In this document: positions 7,100 through 13,952 of the stretch, piece by piece | Numbering within the stretch: position 1 is the stretch's first letter | Layout: each line of letters begins with the position of its first letter | Origin: CAYXVB01 sp964467785 | Lineage (GTDB): Bacteria; Bdellovibrionota; UBA1018 | Direction: 5' to 3' | Length of the DNA: 27,918 nucleotides | NCBI GenBank assembly: GCA_964467785.1 | Contig: CAYXVB010000032.1 | Coordinates: 1 to 27,918 of the forward strand | The notes under the pieces: generated by a model | Told to the model about the DNA's origin: nothing | What the model saw: only the letters and a program-made list of their open reading frames with translations | The model's database searches: none | Position numbers and translations under genes: made by a program

Positions 7100-8989
7100 T
7101 CAAACGATCCGGAACGAGTCCGTGCCGGTTGGCCGGACCTGAGGTTGGCCATGGCGCTCCCAGATCTGCTTGAGCTCGGCTTCGTCGATGGTCTCTCGTT
7201 CGAGCAGGCGGCTTGCGCCCACTTCGATCACTTCCCGATGCTTGAGGATCACCGACATCGCCACATCATAGGAGCGCCCGAGTAGGCCTCTCACCTCGAA
7301 GTCGATCGTCTCCGCGGTCTTCTCGCTGTAGTTGTAGGTGCGGTAAGTGCTGGCCTGCGGGCCCTGAAGGAAGGGGGCCGACTCGCGCTCAAAGGTCGCC
7401 AGACCCAAGTCACTGCTCATTCCGTAACGAGTGACCATCGCATGCGCGACTTCGGTGGCCTTGTCCAGGTCATCGGCAGCGCCTGTCGAGATGTCGTCGA
7501 AGAACTCAGCCTCCGAGGCCCGACCTCCGAGCGCGATGGCGAGCTTGATCTCAAGATCAGCCTTCGACATGAGATAACGGTCCTCGCTTGGCCGGCGCAA
7601 CGTGTAGCCCAAAGCGCCGACTCCGCGCGGGATGATGCTGACCTTGTGGACTTCCTCGTCGTGGCCGAGCGCGAGCGAGACCACCGCATGGCCCATCTCG
7701 TGATAGGCCACGCGCCGCTTTTCGACGGGATTGAGCACGCGGCTCCGACGCTCGAGTCCCGCGATGATCCGCTCGATAGCGAGCACGAAATCGACGGTTT
7801 CCACCGCCTCCGCTCCGCGGCGGGTCGCGACAAGCGCGCCCTCGTTGACCATGTTGGCCAGATCCGCTCCCGAAAATCCCGCGGTCAGCGACGAAAGATG
7901 ATCGAGATTGACGTTGGCTCCCAAGCGGATCTTTTTCATATGAACCCGCAAGATCATGATCCGTCCATTGCGATCCGGCTTGTCGAGCACGATCTGGCGG
8001 TCAAAGCGGCCGGCGCGCAGCAAAGCCGGATCAAGCACCTCAGGACGGTTGGTCGCGCCCAGGAGGACGATACCCGCGGACGGGTCAAAGCCGTCTAGCT
8101 CGGCGAGCAGCTGGTTGAGAGTCTGCTCCTTCTCATCATTCGAAGCGCCCGTGATCGTGTTGATGCCGCGCGCTTTTCCGAGCGCGTCCAGCTCATCGAT
8201 GAAGATGATGCACGGCGCGTGTCCACGGGCCTGCTCAAAAAGGTCTCGGACGCGGGCGGCTCCCAGGCCTACGAAAAGCTCGACGAACTCCGAGCCATTG
8301 ATCGAGAAAAAGGGAACCTGCGCCTCGCCAGCCGCCGCGCGCGCCATCAGCGTCTTGCCGGTGCCCGGCGCGCCGACCAGCAGCACGCCTTTGGGCATAC
8401 GCCCTCCCAGACGGCTAAATTTGGCTGGATTTCGGAGAAATTGCACGACCTCCTGCAATTCGGCCTTGGCCTCCTCGAGACCCGCGACATCGTCGAACCG
8501 AGTCTTGAGATCTTTTTCGACGTAGATCTTGGCCTTTGATTTCCCGAGCGGGAGCATCCCGCCCCCCCGCGACATCTGCCCGCTCATCCGGTTCATGAAG
8601 AAGACCCAGATCATCCCGAGCACCACGGCGGGGATGATCCAGGAGAGTACATCGCGCCAAAAGGTGCTCTCATGCACCCCGCTGAATCGGACGTTAGCCT
8701 GCTGAAGCCGCTGGGCCAGCTGCGGGTCGTCGAGGCGGTTGACGACAAAGCCCGGGCGGCTTTCCTTGGCGGATTGCTTGTAGGTGCCTTGGATCCGCTC
8801 GTTTCCAACCGACACGTCGGACACGCGTCCTTCATTGAGGTCGGAGATGAACTTACTATATGGAACGACTTCCACGTTCCGGGAGTACTGGAAGAAGTCG
8901 AAAGCGAAAAGCAGCACCCAGATCGCGATCAGTGCGTAAAAGAGGCCGAATCGGGGAGCGCGCGGACGATTGACCGGGGGTCTCTCCAT
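7100..8989 (-). CDS. ftsH: ATP-dependent membrane zinc metalloprotease FtsH
   Basis: FtsH degrades unfolded membrane proteins and specific soluble regulators as an inner-membrane hexamer. Numbering is from the chosen start (629 residues). A first transmembrane helix lies near residues 15-34 and a second near 115-135, flanking the periplasmic domain. The AAA+ module has Walker A GAPGTGKT (206-213), pore-loop FVGLG, Walker B IIFIDELDAL and the second region of homology around ATNRPEVLDPALLRAGRFDRQ. The zinc site is HEMGH at 430-434, with Asp in GAADDLDKAT as third ligand. Most FtsH proteins have HEAGH, so Met is a small variant. An upstream ATG at 9031 would add 14 Pro/Ala-rich residues; neither start has a clear Shine-Dalgarno. 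It follows fur on the same strand by about 80 bases. Confidence 0.97.
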   Translation of the reverse strand: MERPPVNRPRAPRFGLFYALIAIWVLLFAFDFFQYSRNVEVVPYSKFISDLNEGRVSDVSVGNERIQGTYKQSAKESRPGFVVNRLDDPQLAQRLQQANVRFSGVHESTFWRDVLSWIIPAVVLGMIWVFFMNRMSGQMSRGGGMLPLGKSKAKIYVEKDLKTRFDDVAGLEEAKAELQEVVQFLRNPAKFSRLGGRMPKGVLLVGAPGTGKTLMARAAAGEAQVPFFSINGSEFVELFVGLGAARVRDLFEQARGHAPCIIFIDELDALGKARGINTITGASNDEKEQTLNQLLAELDGFDPSAGIVLLGATNRPEVLDPALLRAGRFDRQIVLDKPDRNGRIMILRVHMKKIRLGANVNLDHLSSLTAGFSGADLANMVNEGALVATRRGAEAVETVDFVLAIERIIAGLERRSRVLNPVEKRRVAYHEMGHAVVSLALGHDEEVHKVSIIPRGVGALGYTLRRPSEDRYLMSKADLEIKLAIALGGRASEAEFFDDISTGAADDLDKATEVAHAMVTRYGMSSDLGLATFERESAPFLQGPQASTYRTYNYSEKTAETIDFEVRGLLGRSYDVAMSVILKHREVIEVGASRLLERETIDEAELKQIWERHGQPQVRPTGTDSFRIV

Positions 8990-9068
8990 GTCCAGGGCCG
9001 GTGCAAGCGCACTGCCACGATCCCGCGGCATCAGCCGGCCGGCGTGCGATCACCGGAGTCAAGGCGAG

Positions 9069-9581
9069 TCAGGATTTCCAGCCGCAGTGGACGTAGATGA
9101 CGTGACGGTGACGGACCTGCGTGAAGCGCATGTTGTTGACCACCGCGTTCTGGGCCGCTTCGATCTTCTCGTCATGGAACTCGAAGATCTGCCCGCAATC
9201 GACGCAAACGATATGGTCGTGGTGCTCTTCGTCGAATAGCTCGTAAACCACGCGCCCATCCGCCCGGTGCAGCGACTCCTTGAGCATCTGCGCGTCACAC
9301 AAGAGTTTGATGGTGCGATACACCGTCGCGGCCCCGATTCCGGGGTAACGGGTCTTGACAAGATCAAGCAAACCCTGCGCGTCAAGATGCTCGCGACAAG
9401 TCAGGATCAACTCGGCGATCTGCCAGCGCTGATCGGAATGCTTGAGCTTGTGCGCAGTGAGGTGATCGGTGAGCTTGCGCTTCCACTCCTCTACCTTGCC
9501 GGGCGTGATGCCGGCGCTTTCATCCGCGGGAAGCGGGCGTCCGCAGGGCAAGGTTTTCGGGTTCGATGTCCGCATGGCCAT
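9069..9581 (-). CDS. Fur-family metalloregulator
   Basis: This is a dimeric metal-responsive repressor. An N-terminal winged helix (about residues 35-95 of the 170-residue form, with the recognition region GIGAATVYRTIKLL) is followed by the dimerisation domain. The metal-site pattern HHDHIVCVDCGQIFEF is typical of Fur, more than of PerR. The first CxxC is present, but the protein stops right after a single Cys (YVHCGWKS), so the usual second CxxC is lost. The ATG at 9581 is chosen because AAGG lies five bases upstream; another ATG at 9575 follows. An N-terminal extension of about 28 residues precedes the usual Fur start. It is divergent from the RNase H gene. I saw no Fur box within the window. 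Confidence 0.92.
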   Translation of the reverse strand: MAMRTSNPKTLPCGRPLPADESAGITPGKVEEWKRKLTDHLTAHKLKHSDQRWQIAELILTCREHLDAQGLLDLVKTRYPGIGAATVYRTIKLLCDAQMLKESLHRADGRVVYELFDEEHHDHIVCVDCGQIFEFHDEKIEAAQNAVVNNMRFTQVRHRHVIYVHCGWKS

Positions 9582-9669
9582 GTGTGCCTTCGGTATTTCA
9601 TGGCACTGCGGCGATTGCAATGGCCTGCTGTCGCTTGCATTCAGTGCGTCGCCGAGCTAACCGGATTGG

Positions 9670-10440
9670 ATGACGCAAGCTTTTCCGACTTTCGTGTTCG
9701 CCGACGGCGCCAGCTCGGGCAATCCCGGCCCGGGCGGCTGGGGCGCGATCATCGCGACCGCCGACGGCCAGGTGATCGAGCTCGGCGGCCATGACCCGCA
9801 AACCACCAACAATCGCATGGAGCTGGTCGCCGTCATTCGCGCGCTGGACCGTCTTTCAAAAATGCCTTCGTTCAAAGCGGCGCCGACCCCAGTGCAGGTG
9901 CTTACCGACTCCGTCTACGTGATCCGGGGAATCACCCAATGGATCTGGGGCTGGCAACGCAAAGGTTGGAAAACGGCCGAAGGCAACGATGTCTCTAACG
10001 TCGAACTGTGGCGCGCGCTTTCGGCAGCGGTGATGCAGTTCAAGGGGCTCGCCAAGTTGGAGTGGGGTTACGTGCGCGGCCACAGCGGCATCCCCGGCAA
10101 CGAGCGAGTCGACCAAATCGCGGTGGCTTTCTCCAAGCGCAGCTACGTCGACCTCTATCAGGGAACACTCTTGAATTACGGCGTGCCGATCCACGATCTG
10201 CCCGACAGCCTTGAACTTCCCGAAAGTAGGCCCCGCGAAAACGGGCCCAAGCCGAAAGCCCATTCCTATCTCAGCGTGATCGGCGGAGTCCCCATGCGAC
10301 ACACCAGCTGGGCGGAATGCGAACGCCGGGTCAAAGGCCAGCCCGGAGCGAAATTCAAGAAAGCGATGTCCGCCGAAGAAGAAGTGAAGATCCTATCCTC
10401 CTGGGGATACTCGCCAAGCCAGCTCAAAAGCAGCGGCTAA
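9670..10440 (+). CDS. rnhA: Ribonuclease HI with C-terminal hybrid-binding-like domain
   Basis: RNase HI cleaves RNA in RNA:DNA hybrids. The catalytic carboxylates are visible in order: Asp12 in FADGASSGNPGPGGWG, Glu51 in NNRMEL, Asp80 in LTDSVYV and Asp148 in NERVDQIA, with the usual GHSG loop just before the last. The RNase H fold ends near residue 158. The 256-residue protein is about 100 residues longer than E. coli RNase HI. The extra C-terminal part (about 198-247) contains SYLSVIGGVPMRHTSW, then ECERRVKGQPGAKFK, and resembles the hybrid-binding (viroplasmin-like) domain normally found at the N-terminus of RNase H1. The domain match is my inference from the pattern. infA follows on the same strand. 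Confidence 0.94.
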   Translation: MTQAFPTFVFADGASSGNPGPGGWGAIIATADGQVIELGGHDPQTTNNRMELVAVIRALDRLSKMPSFKAAPTPVQVLTDSVYVIRGITQWIWGWQRKGWKTAEGNDVSNVELWRALSAAVMQFKGLAKLEWGYVRGHSGIPGNERVDQIAVAFSKRSYVDLYQGTLLNYGVPIHDLPDSLELPESRPRENGPKPKAHSYLSVIGGVPMRHTSWAECERRVKGQPGAKFKKAMSAEEEVKILSSWGYSPSQLKSSG

Positions 10441-10451
10441 AAGCCCTTTTT
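10435..10451 (+). terminator. Weak candidate terminator after rnhA
   Basis: A four-base-pair stem GGCT/AGCC with a three-base loop, overlapping the rnhA stop codon, is followed by CTTTTT. The stem is short, so termination would be partial at best. Confidence 0.3.
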
Positions 10452-10512
10452 CTCCCAAAAATCCAATGTTACAATCGAGAGATAACCTTATTTGACAGAA
10501 GGGGTATCTTTC

Positions 10513-10770
10513 TTGGCACGCGAAGATCTGGCTCAAATCGAAGGTGTGATCCTGGACGTCCTGGCAGGTGGCAATTTCACCGTGAAGCTGGCGAACGGAC
10601 AAAACATTACAGCCAAGCTCTCCGGTCGCATGCGCAAGTTCCATATCCGCGTGATCCTCGGCGACCGAGTCACCGTCGGCGTCTCCCCTTATGATCCGAC
10701 GCACGGACTGATCCTTCATCGCCATAAAGCGGGCAGCCCAGGCCCAAGCTCTAGCGCGCCGACCGGCTAA
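10513..10770 (+). CDS. infA: Translation initiation factor IF-1
   Basis: IF-1 binds the ribosomal A site and assists start-site selection. The 85-residue protein has the standard single OB-fold: MAREDLAQIEGVILDVLAGGN at the start (residues 1-21), then the SGRMRKFHIRVILGDRVTVGVSPYD block and GLILHRH. The start codon is TTG at 10513, supported by GAAGGGG 9-10 bases upstream and by alignment with the family's MAKED opening. An in-frame TTG at 10492 would add seven unconserved residues. Compared with the usual 72 residues, this protein has an extra tail of about 15 residues, rich in Gly, Pro and Ser. It lies downstream of rnhA, with a TACAAT hexamer near 10470 as a possible -10 box. Confidence 0.95.
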   Translation: MAREDLAQIEGVILDVLAGGNFTVKLANGQNITAKLSGRMRKFHIRVILGDRVTVGVSPYDPTHGLILHRHKAGSPGPSSSAPTG

Positions 10771-10777
10771 TCCTCAA

Positions 10778-10809
10778 AGCTGGAACGTCACCTCATTCAG
10801 CTGCTTTTT
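10778..10809 (+). terminator. Candidate rho-independent terminator after infA
   Basis: The arms AGCTG (10778-10782) and CAGCT (10798-10802) form a short stem with a 15-base loop, followed by GCTTTTT. An alternative pairing of AAAGC with GCTTT uses the same bases. It falls between infA and the start of the next gene at 10835. Confidence 0.35.
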
Positions 10810-10822
10810 CCCTGAACGTCTG

Positions 10823-10828
10823 TAGACT
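10823..10828 (+). promoter_or_regulatory. Candidate -10 box for the Omp85-like gene
   Basis: TAGACT lies six bases before the GTG start at 10835, and no Shine-Dalgarno is visible, so the transcript may be leaderless. The -35 region shows no good match. The support is mainly the similar arrangement at 5332 and 6298. Confidence 0.25.
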
Positions 10829-10834
10829 GTTGAA

Positions 10835-12652
10835 GTGGCATTAACCTCGTCATCCGCGCTGTTTGGACTGTCGATCCTCGTTTCTTTCGTCATCGGACCA
10901 GGGCACGCTCTCGCTGCCACCGGCAACGAACCTCCGCCGCCGGTGATCATCCCGGCCAAAGCGCTCGACGAGCCGCGTATCGGCGATGGCACTGAGACGG
11001 TGCGACAGTTTCTTTTCCGCAAAGGCACTCAAGGGCGACCTGGCTTGGTCATTGATCCTTCTCCCGAAGGAAAGCGCATCGAACGGGTCATCGCGGTTCC
11101 ACTCGACGTGATCCATCCTGAGGACGCGTGGCCAGGGTTTCTTAATCGCGTTCACATCACGACCCAACCCGACGTCGTCGAGCGGGAGCTGCTCTTCGGC
11201 GAGGGCGACACCTGGACCGCGGCGCGCATCGAGGAGACTCGCCGCAATCTGCGCGCCAACGTGTTCGTCAATGCGGTGGACATCTTTCCCTGCAAAGGAT
11301 CAACTCCGGACAGCTTGGTCGCGCTCGTCGTGGTCAAGGACTTCTGGAGCCTGCGAACCGCGATGACCTATCAGTTCGTGGGTTCGCAGCTCATCTACCT
11401 CGATATGACCGCGGGCGAGTTCAACTTCCGGGGACGCAAACAGAAGCTCGCCGCCAACTTCGGCCTCGACACTTCGACCCTGCTGTGGGGACAGGAGTTC
11501 GAGGAACCCCGGGCCTGGGGCTCGCGCATCCTGGTCCGAGAACGCGCGGATCTCCTGTTCAACAAATCCAACGGCGCCAGCGAGGGCCATATCGTCAGCC
11601 TAGGCATCGAGCAGCCGCTCTACAGCCTCGACACGCCGTGGGGCTTCTCGGCTTCGCTCGACTCCCGCCGAGACATCTTCCGGATGATGTCCCAACTCGA
11701 TCCGGTCCTTTACCGGGCTACGAGCACCGGCGAGTCCCTGCCCTTCGATTACCGGCGCGAGACCATCGATGCCCGGATCTCCGTCACTCGCTCGCTCGGA
11801 CGCGAACTCAAGCGTGACCTGAGCGCCGGATGGCGCGCCGCGGTCCACCGATATTCGATGAACTCCTCGACCGCCGCTTTCAAGCAAGCCACGCTCGATG
11901 AGTTCGCCTCCCTGTACTTGCCCCGCACCGAGGACTGGGGCGCCCTCTTCGTCAATTATCGCGTGCACACGCCGGAATTCCGACAACTGACCAATGTCGA
12001 GCGCTTTGGCGTCACCGAAGATCTCAAGGTAGGCCCCAACCTCGTGCTCGAGCAGCGATTTGCGTCGCCGCTTTTTGGCTTCAGCTCCACCTTCGCCGAG
12101 AGTCTCGCCGACCTAAGCTGGACGTTCGAGGGCGCCGACAACTATTTCACGTTTGGCGTCAACGGCTCGGTTCGCTTCCAGCCCGAATTGGGCGGAGCCA
12201 GCCCCTGGATCAATCGCATGGCGACCTTGCGTGTCCGAAATGTCTCCCCTCGCATCGGCTTTCTCAGACTGATCGCCTCCGCCCGCCTTACCCGGCGCGA
12301 ACAGGATAATTCGCGCGCTATCGACACGCTCGGGGGCAGCACGGCTCTTCGGGGATTCCCCGTCAATTTTCTCTACGGCAACCAGAGCTGGGGCGTGAAC
12401 ACAGAGATCCGCACCACTCCGGTGGTGATTCGTTCAGTGTACATCGGAGGTGCCGCCTTCCTGGACCTCGGCGACGCCAGTGACATCGCGAACATGACCA
12501 CTCACGCCGCGGCGGGAATCGGGATCCGGTTGATGACGCCGCAGTTCGCCCGCAGCGTAATGCGCCTGGATTTCGCCTTTCCGCTCGAAACTCTGCCTGC
12601 CGGATACTCTCCCACCTACTTCAGCGCGCAGCTGGCGCAGGCGTTTTTCTGA
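10835..12652 (+). CDS. Omp85/BamA-superfamily outer-membrane protein
   Basis: This 605-residue protein has a signal peptide (cleavage probably after GHALA, near residue 27), one POTRA-like module (about residues 88-165, with ERELLFGEGDTWTAARIEET), and a long beta-barrel domain to the C-terminus. The barrel carries GGSTALRGFPVNF near residues 499-511, matching the conserved loop-6 (V/L)RGF motif of the Omp85 superfamily, and the chain ends in Phe as outer-membrane barrels do. With only one POTRA it is not a full BamA (five POTRA domains in E. coli). It could be a TamA-like, two-partner-secretion or surface-antigen type member. The start is GTG. No partner gene is adjacent, and the gene is convergent with the YkgJ gene after 13 bases. 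Confidence 0.85.
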   Translation: MALTSSSALFGLSILVSFVIGPGHALAATGNEPPPPVIIPAKALDEPRIGDGTETVRQFLFRKGTQGRPGLVIDPSPEGKRIERVIAVPLDVIHPEDAWPGFLNRVHITTQPDVVERELLFGEGDTWTAARIEETRRNLRANVFVNAVDIFPCKGSTPDSLVALVVVKDFWSLRTAMTYQFVGSQLIYLDMTAGEFNFRGRKQKLAANFGLDTSTLLWGQEFEEPRAWGSRILVRERADLLFNKSNGASEGHIVSLGIEQPLYSLDTPWGFSASLDSRRDIFRMMSQLDPVLYRATSTGESLPFDYRRETIDARISVTRSLGRELKRDLSAGWRAAVHRYSMNSSTAAFKQATLDEFASLYLPRTEDWGALFVNYRVHTPEFRQLTNVERFGVTEDLKVGPNLVLEQRFASPLFGFSSTFAESLADLSWTFEGADNYFTFGVNGSVRFQPELGGASPWINRMATLRVRNVSPRIGFLRLIASARLTRREQDNSRAIDTLGGSTALRGFPVNFLYGNQSWGVNTEIRTTPVVIRSVYIGGAAFLDLGDASDIANMTTHAAAGIGIRLMTPQFARSVMRLDFAFPLETLPAGYSPTYFSAQLAQAFF

Positions 12653-12665
12653 GCGATCCGCGCCC

Positions 12666-13064
12666 TCAAGTCGTACCAGGGCACCAGCCGGGACGCGGCC
12701 CGATCTTCGGAAATTTTCGACAGACCTCCGGTCGCTTTTCGTAGACCGTGCAACGCCGGTCTTTTGCACCGAGGTAGATGCAGTCGCGTCCATGGCGCTG
12801 CTCCAGCACAAAGAGCTGGTTCTTGGCCTGAAACGCCTGAATGATCCCTTCCTTGGAAAGTCGCTTGGCCACCTTCTTGAGCGAGATGGCGGCTTCCTCC
12901 TCGGTGATGAGCTCGAGACGGATCAGGTCGGCCGCGCTCACCTCCACGGGTAGAGTGCAACACCCCGCCCAACACCCTTCGCACATGCCTTTGCGATACG
13001 GCTTCCAAGTCGAAGGCCTCTGGGCGTCGGGGCGAGGCTGCTTGACCGCGGTCTTAGGAGCCAT
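12666..13064 (-). CDS. YkgJ-family cysteine cluster protein
   Basis: This 132-residue protein belongs to the CxxCxxxCC (YkgJ/UPF0153) family, thought to bind zinc or an iron-sulphur cluster. Cysteines are at 28, 31, 35 and 36 (CEGCWAGCC), then 95, 105, 115 and 128, with the family block CTVYEKRPEVCRKFP at 105-119. The basic N-terminal 25 residues look unstructured. It starts six bases after the stop of the Crp/Fnr regulator gene on the same strand, so the two are probably co-transcribed. Its function is unknown in general; co-transcription with a regulator that itself carries an N-terminal cysteine group is suggestive of a redox or metal link. Confidence 0.88.
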   Translation of the reverse strand: MAPKTAVKQPRPDAQRPSTWKPYRKGMCEGCWAGCCTLPVEVSAADLIRLELITEEEAAISLKKVAKRLSKEGIIQAFQAKNQLFVLEQRHGRDCIYLGAKDRRCTVYEKRPEVCRKFPKIGPRPGWCPGTT

Positions 13065-13070
13065 CGGGCT

Positions 13071-13796
13071 TTAAGCCGCGATCCCTGCGATATGGGCGAG
13101 CGTACCCATGTTGCGTACCAGGATCGAGCGCCCCTTGAGCTCGATGACACCCTCGTCCTTGAGCTCGGAAAGCTGGCGCACTGCGGACTCGAGGACGGTA
13201 CCGGCGAGCCCCGCGATGTCCGCGCGGGAAAGCGGAAGTTGAATGGAAACGCCACCGGCGGCATCGCTTCCAAAGCGCCGCGCGAGCTCGAACAAAGTGA
13301 GCGCGATCCGCTCCCGCACCGACATTGATGCGCGGCTGAGCGCGAGCTTCTCGGCTTCGATCATCGATTGGCAGGCTTTGGTGAGCAACTTGCGAGCGAC
13401 GCTGCCGGATTCCTCGAGCGCGGACTCGAACGCCTTGCGCCCGATCCTGCAGACTTCGGCATCGGTGACCGCACGAGCGTTTAGGCGAAACGTGCCACCC
13501 ATGACGACTTCGACATAACCGAGAGTCTCGCCTGGGCCCACGATGCGTACCACCGAATCGCGGCCACGGCTGTCACAATGCGTGAGCTTGAACCAGCCCT
13601 TGCGGATGCAGAGTAGCGCTTCGGCGGGTTGACCAGCGGTGACAAGCTGCGCACGGCGTCGGACTTTCTGAATGGTCTTATCGCGTTCGAGATCCTCCGA
13701 GAGCTTACCGACCAGACCCTGGAACACGCTTTCACTGAAGGCGGGGCACGCCTTGCATTCGGTCTCGCTGAACTCCCCATGCTGGCAATGGATCAT
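13071..13796 (-). CDS. Crp/Fnr-family transcriptional regulator with N-terminal cysteines
   Basis: This 241-residue regulator has a cyclic-nucleotide-type beta-roll (about 35-130), a long dimer helix (about 130-170) and a C-terminal winged helix (about 185-235). The recognition helix contains LESAVRQL, which keeps the E-x-x-x-R spacing used by CRP and FNR; the Ser that FNR places before the Arg is Val. Cysteines at 4, 14 and 17 in the first 20 residues, plus 63, 74 and 114, resemble the FNR cluster arrangement but with different spacing, so an oxygen- or NO-sensitive iron-sulphur cluster is plausible and unproven. The ATG has AAGGAGT ten bases upstream. It is divergent from a c-haem chemoreceptor, with an FNR-like palindrome between them. 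Confidence 0.92.
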   Translation of the reverse strand: MIHCQHGEFSETECKACPAFSESVFQGLVGKLSEDLERDKTIQKVRRRAQLVTAGQPAEALLCIRKGWFKLTHCDSRGRDSVVRIVGPGETLGYVEVVMGGTFRLNARAVTDAEVCRIGRKAFESALEESGSVARKLLTKACQSMIEAEKLALSRASMSVRERIALTLFELARRFGSDAAGGVSIQLPLSRADIAGLAGTVLESAVRQLSELKDEGVIELKGRSILVRNMGTLAHIAGIAA

Positions 13797-13842
13797 ACTC
13801 GACTGACTCCTTCAATACTGGCCATTTAAAGCGCTGTGACTC

Positions 13843-13856
13843 TTGAGCAAACTCAA
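13843..13856. promoter_or_regulatory. FNR-like operator palindrome in the regulator/chemoreceptor gap
   Basis: The 14-base site TTGAGCAAACTCAA is a perfect inverted repeat, TTGAG-N4-CTCAA. The FNR consensus is TTGAT-N4-ATCAA, so the architecture is the same and only the innermost base of each half-site differs. It lies 47 bases before the regulator's ATG and 97 bases before the chemoreceptor's ATG. A centre at 13849.5 would place a class II start near 13891 for the chemoreceptor, where a TAGAGA or GATACT hexamer could serve as -10. The site probably serves the adjacent Crp/Fnr protein. Confidence 0.6.
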
Positions 13857-13952
13857 TGTTACTAAAAAAACTTATCTTCTTCTAGAGATACTCCGATCAC
13901 TTAGGAGTCCCTAAACGAATTCTTTTTCGCCACGTTAACAAGGTACGACGCC

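Noticed and set aside
9582..9669. Fur box or shared operator between fur and rnhA
   Set aside because: Only short imperfect repeats (ATTGCAAT, TTGCATT and a distant CGGCGA/TCGCCG pair) are present; nothing resembles the Fur consensus.
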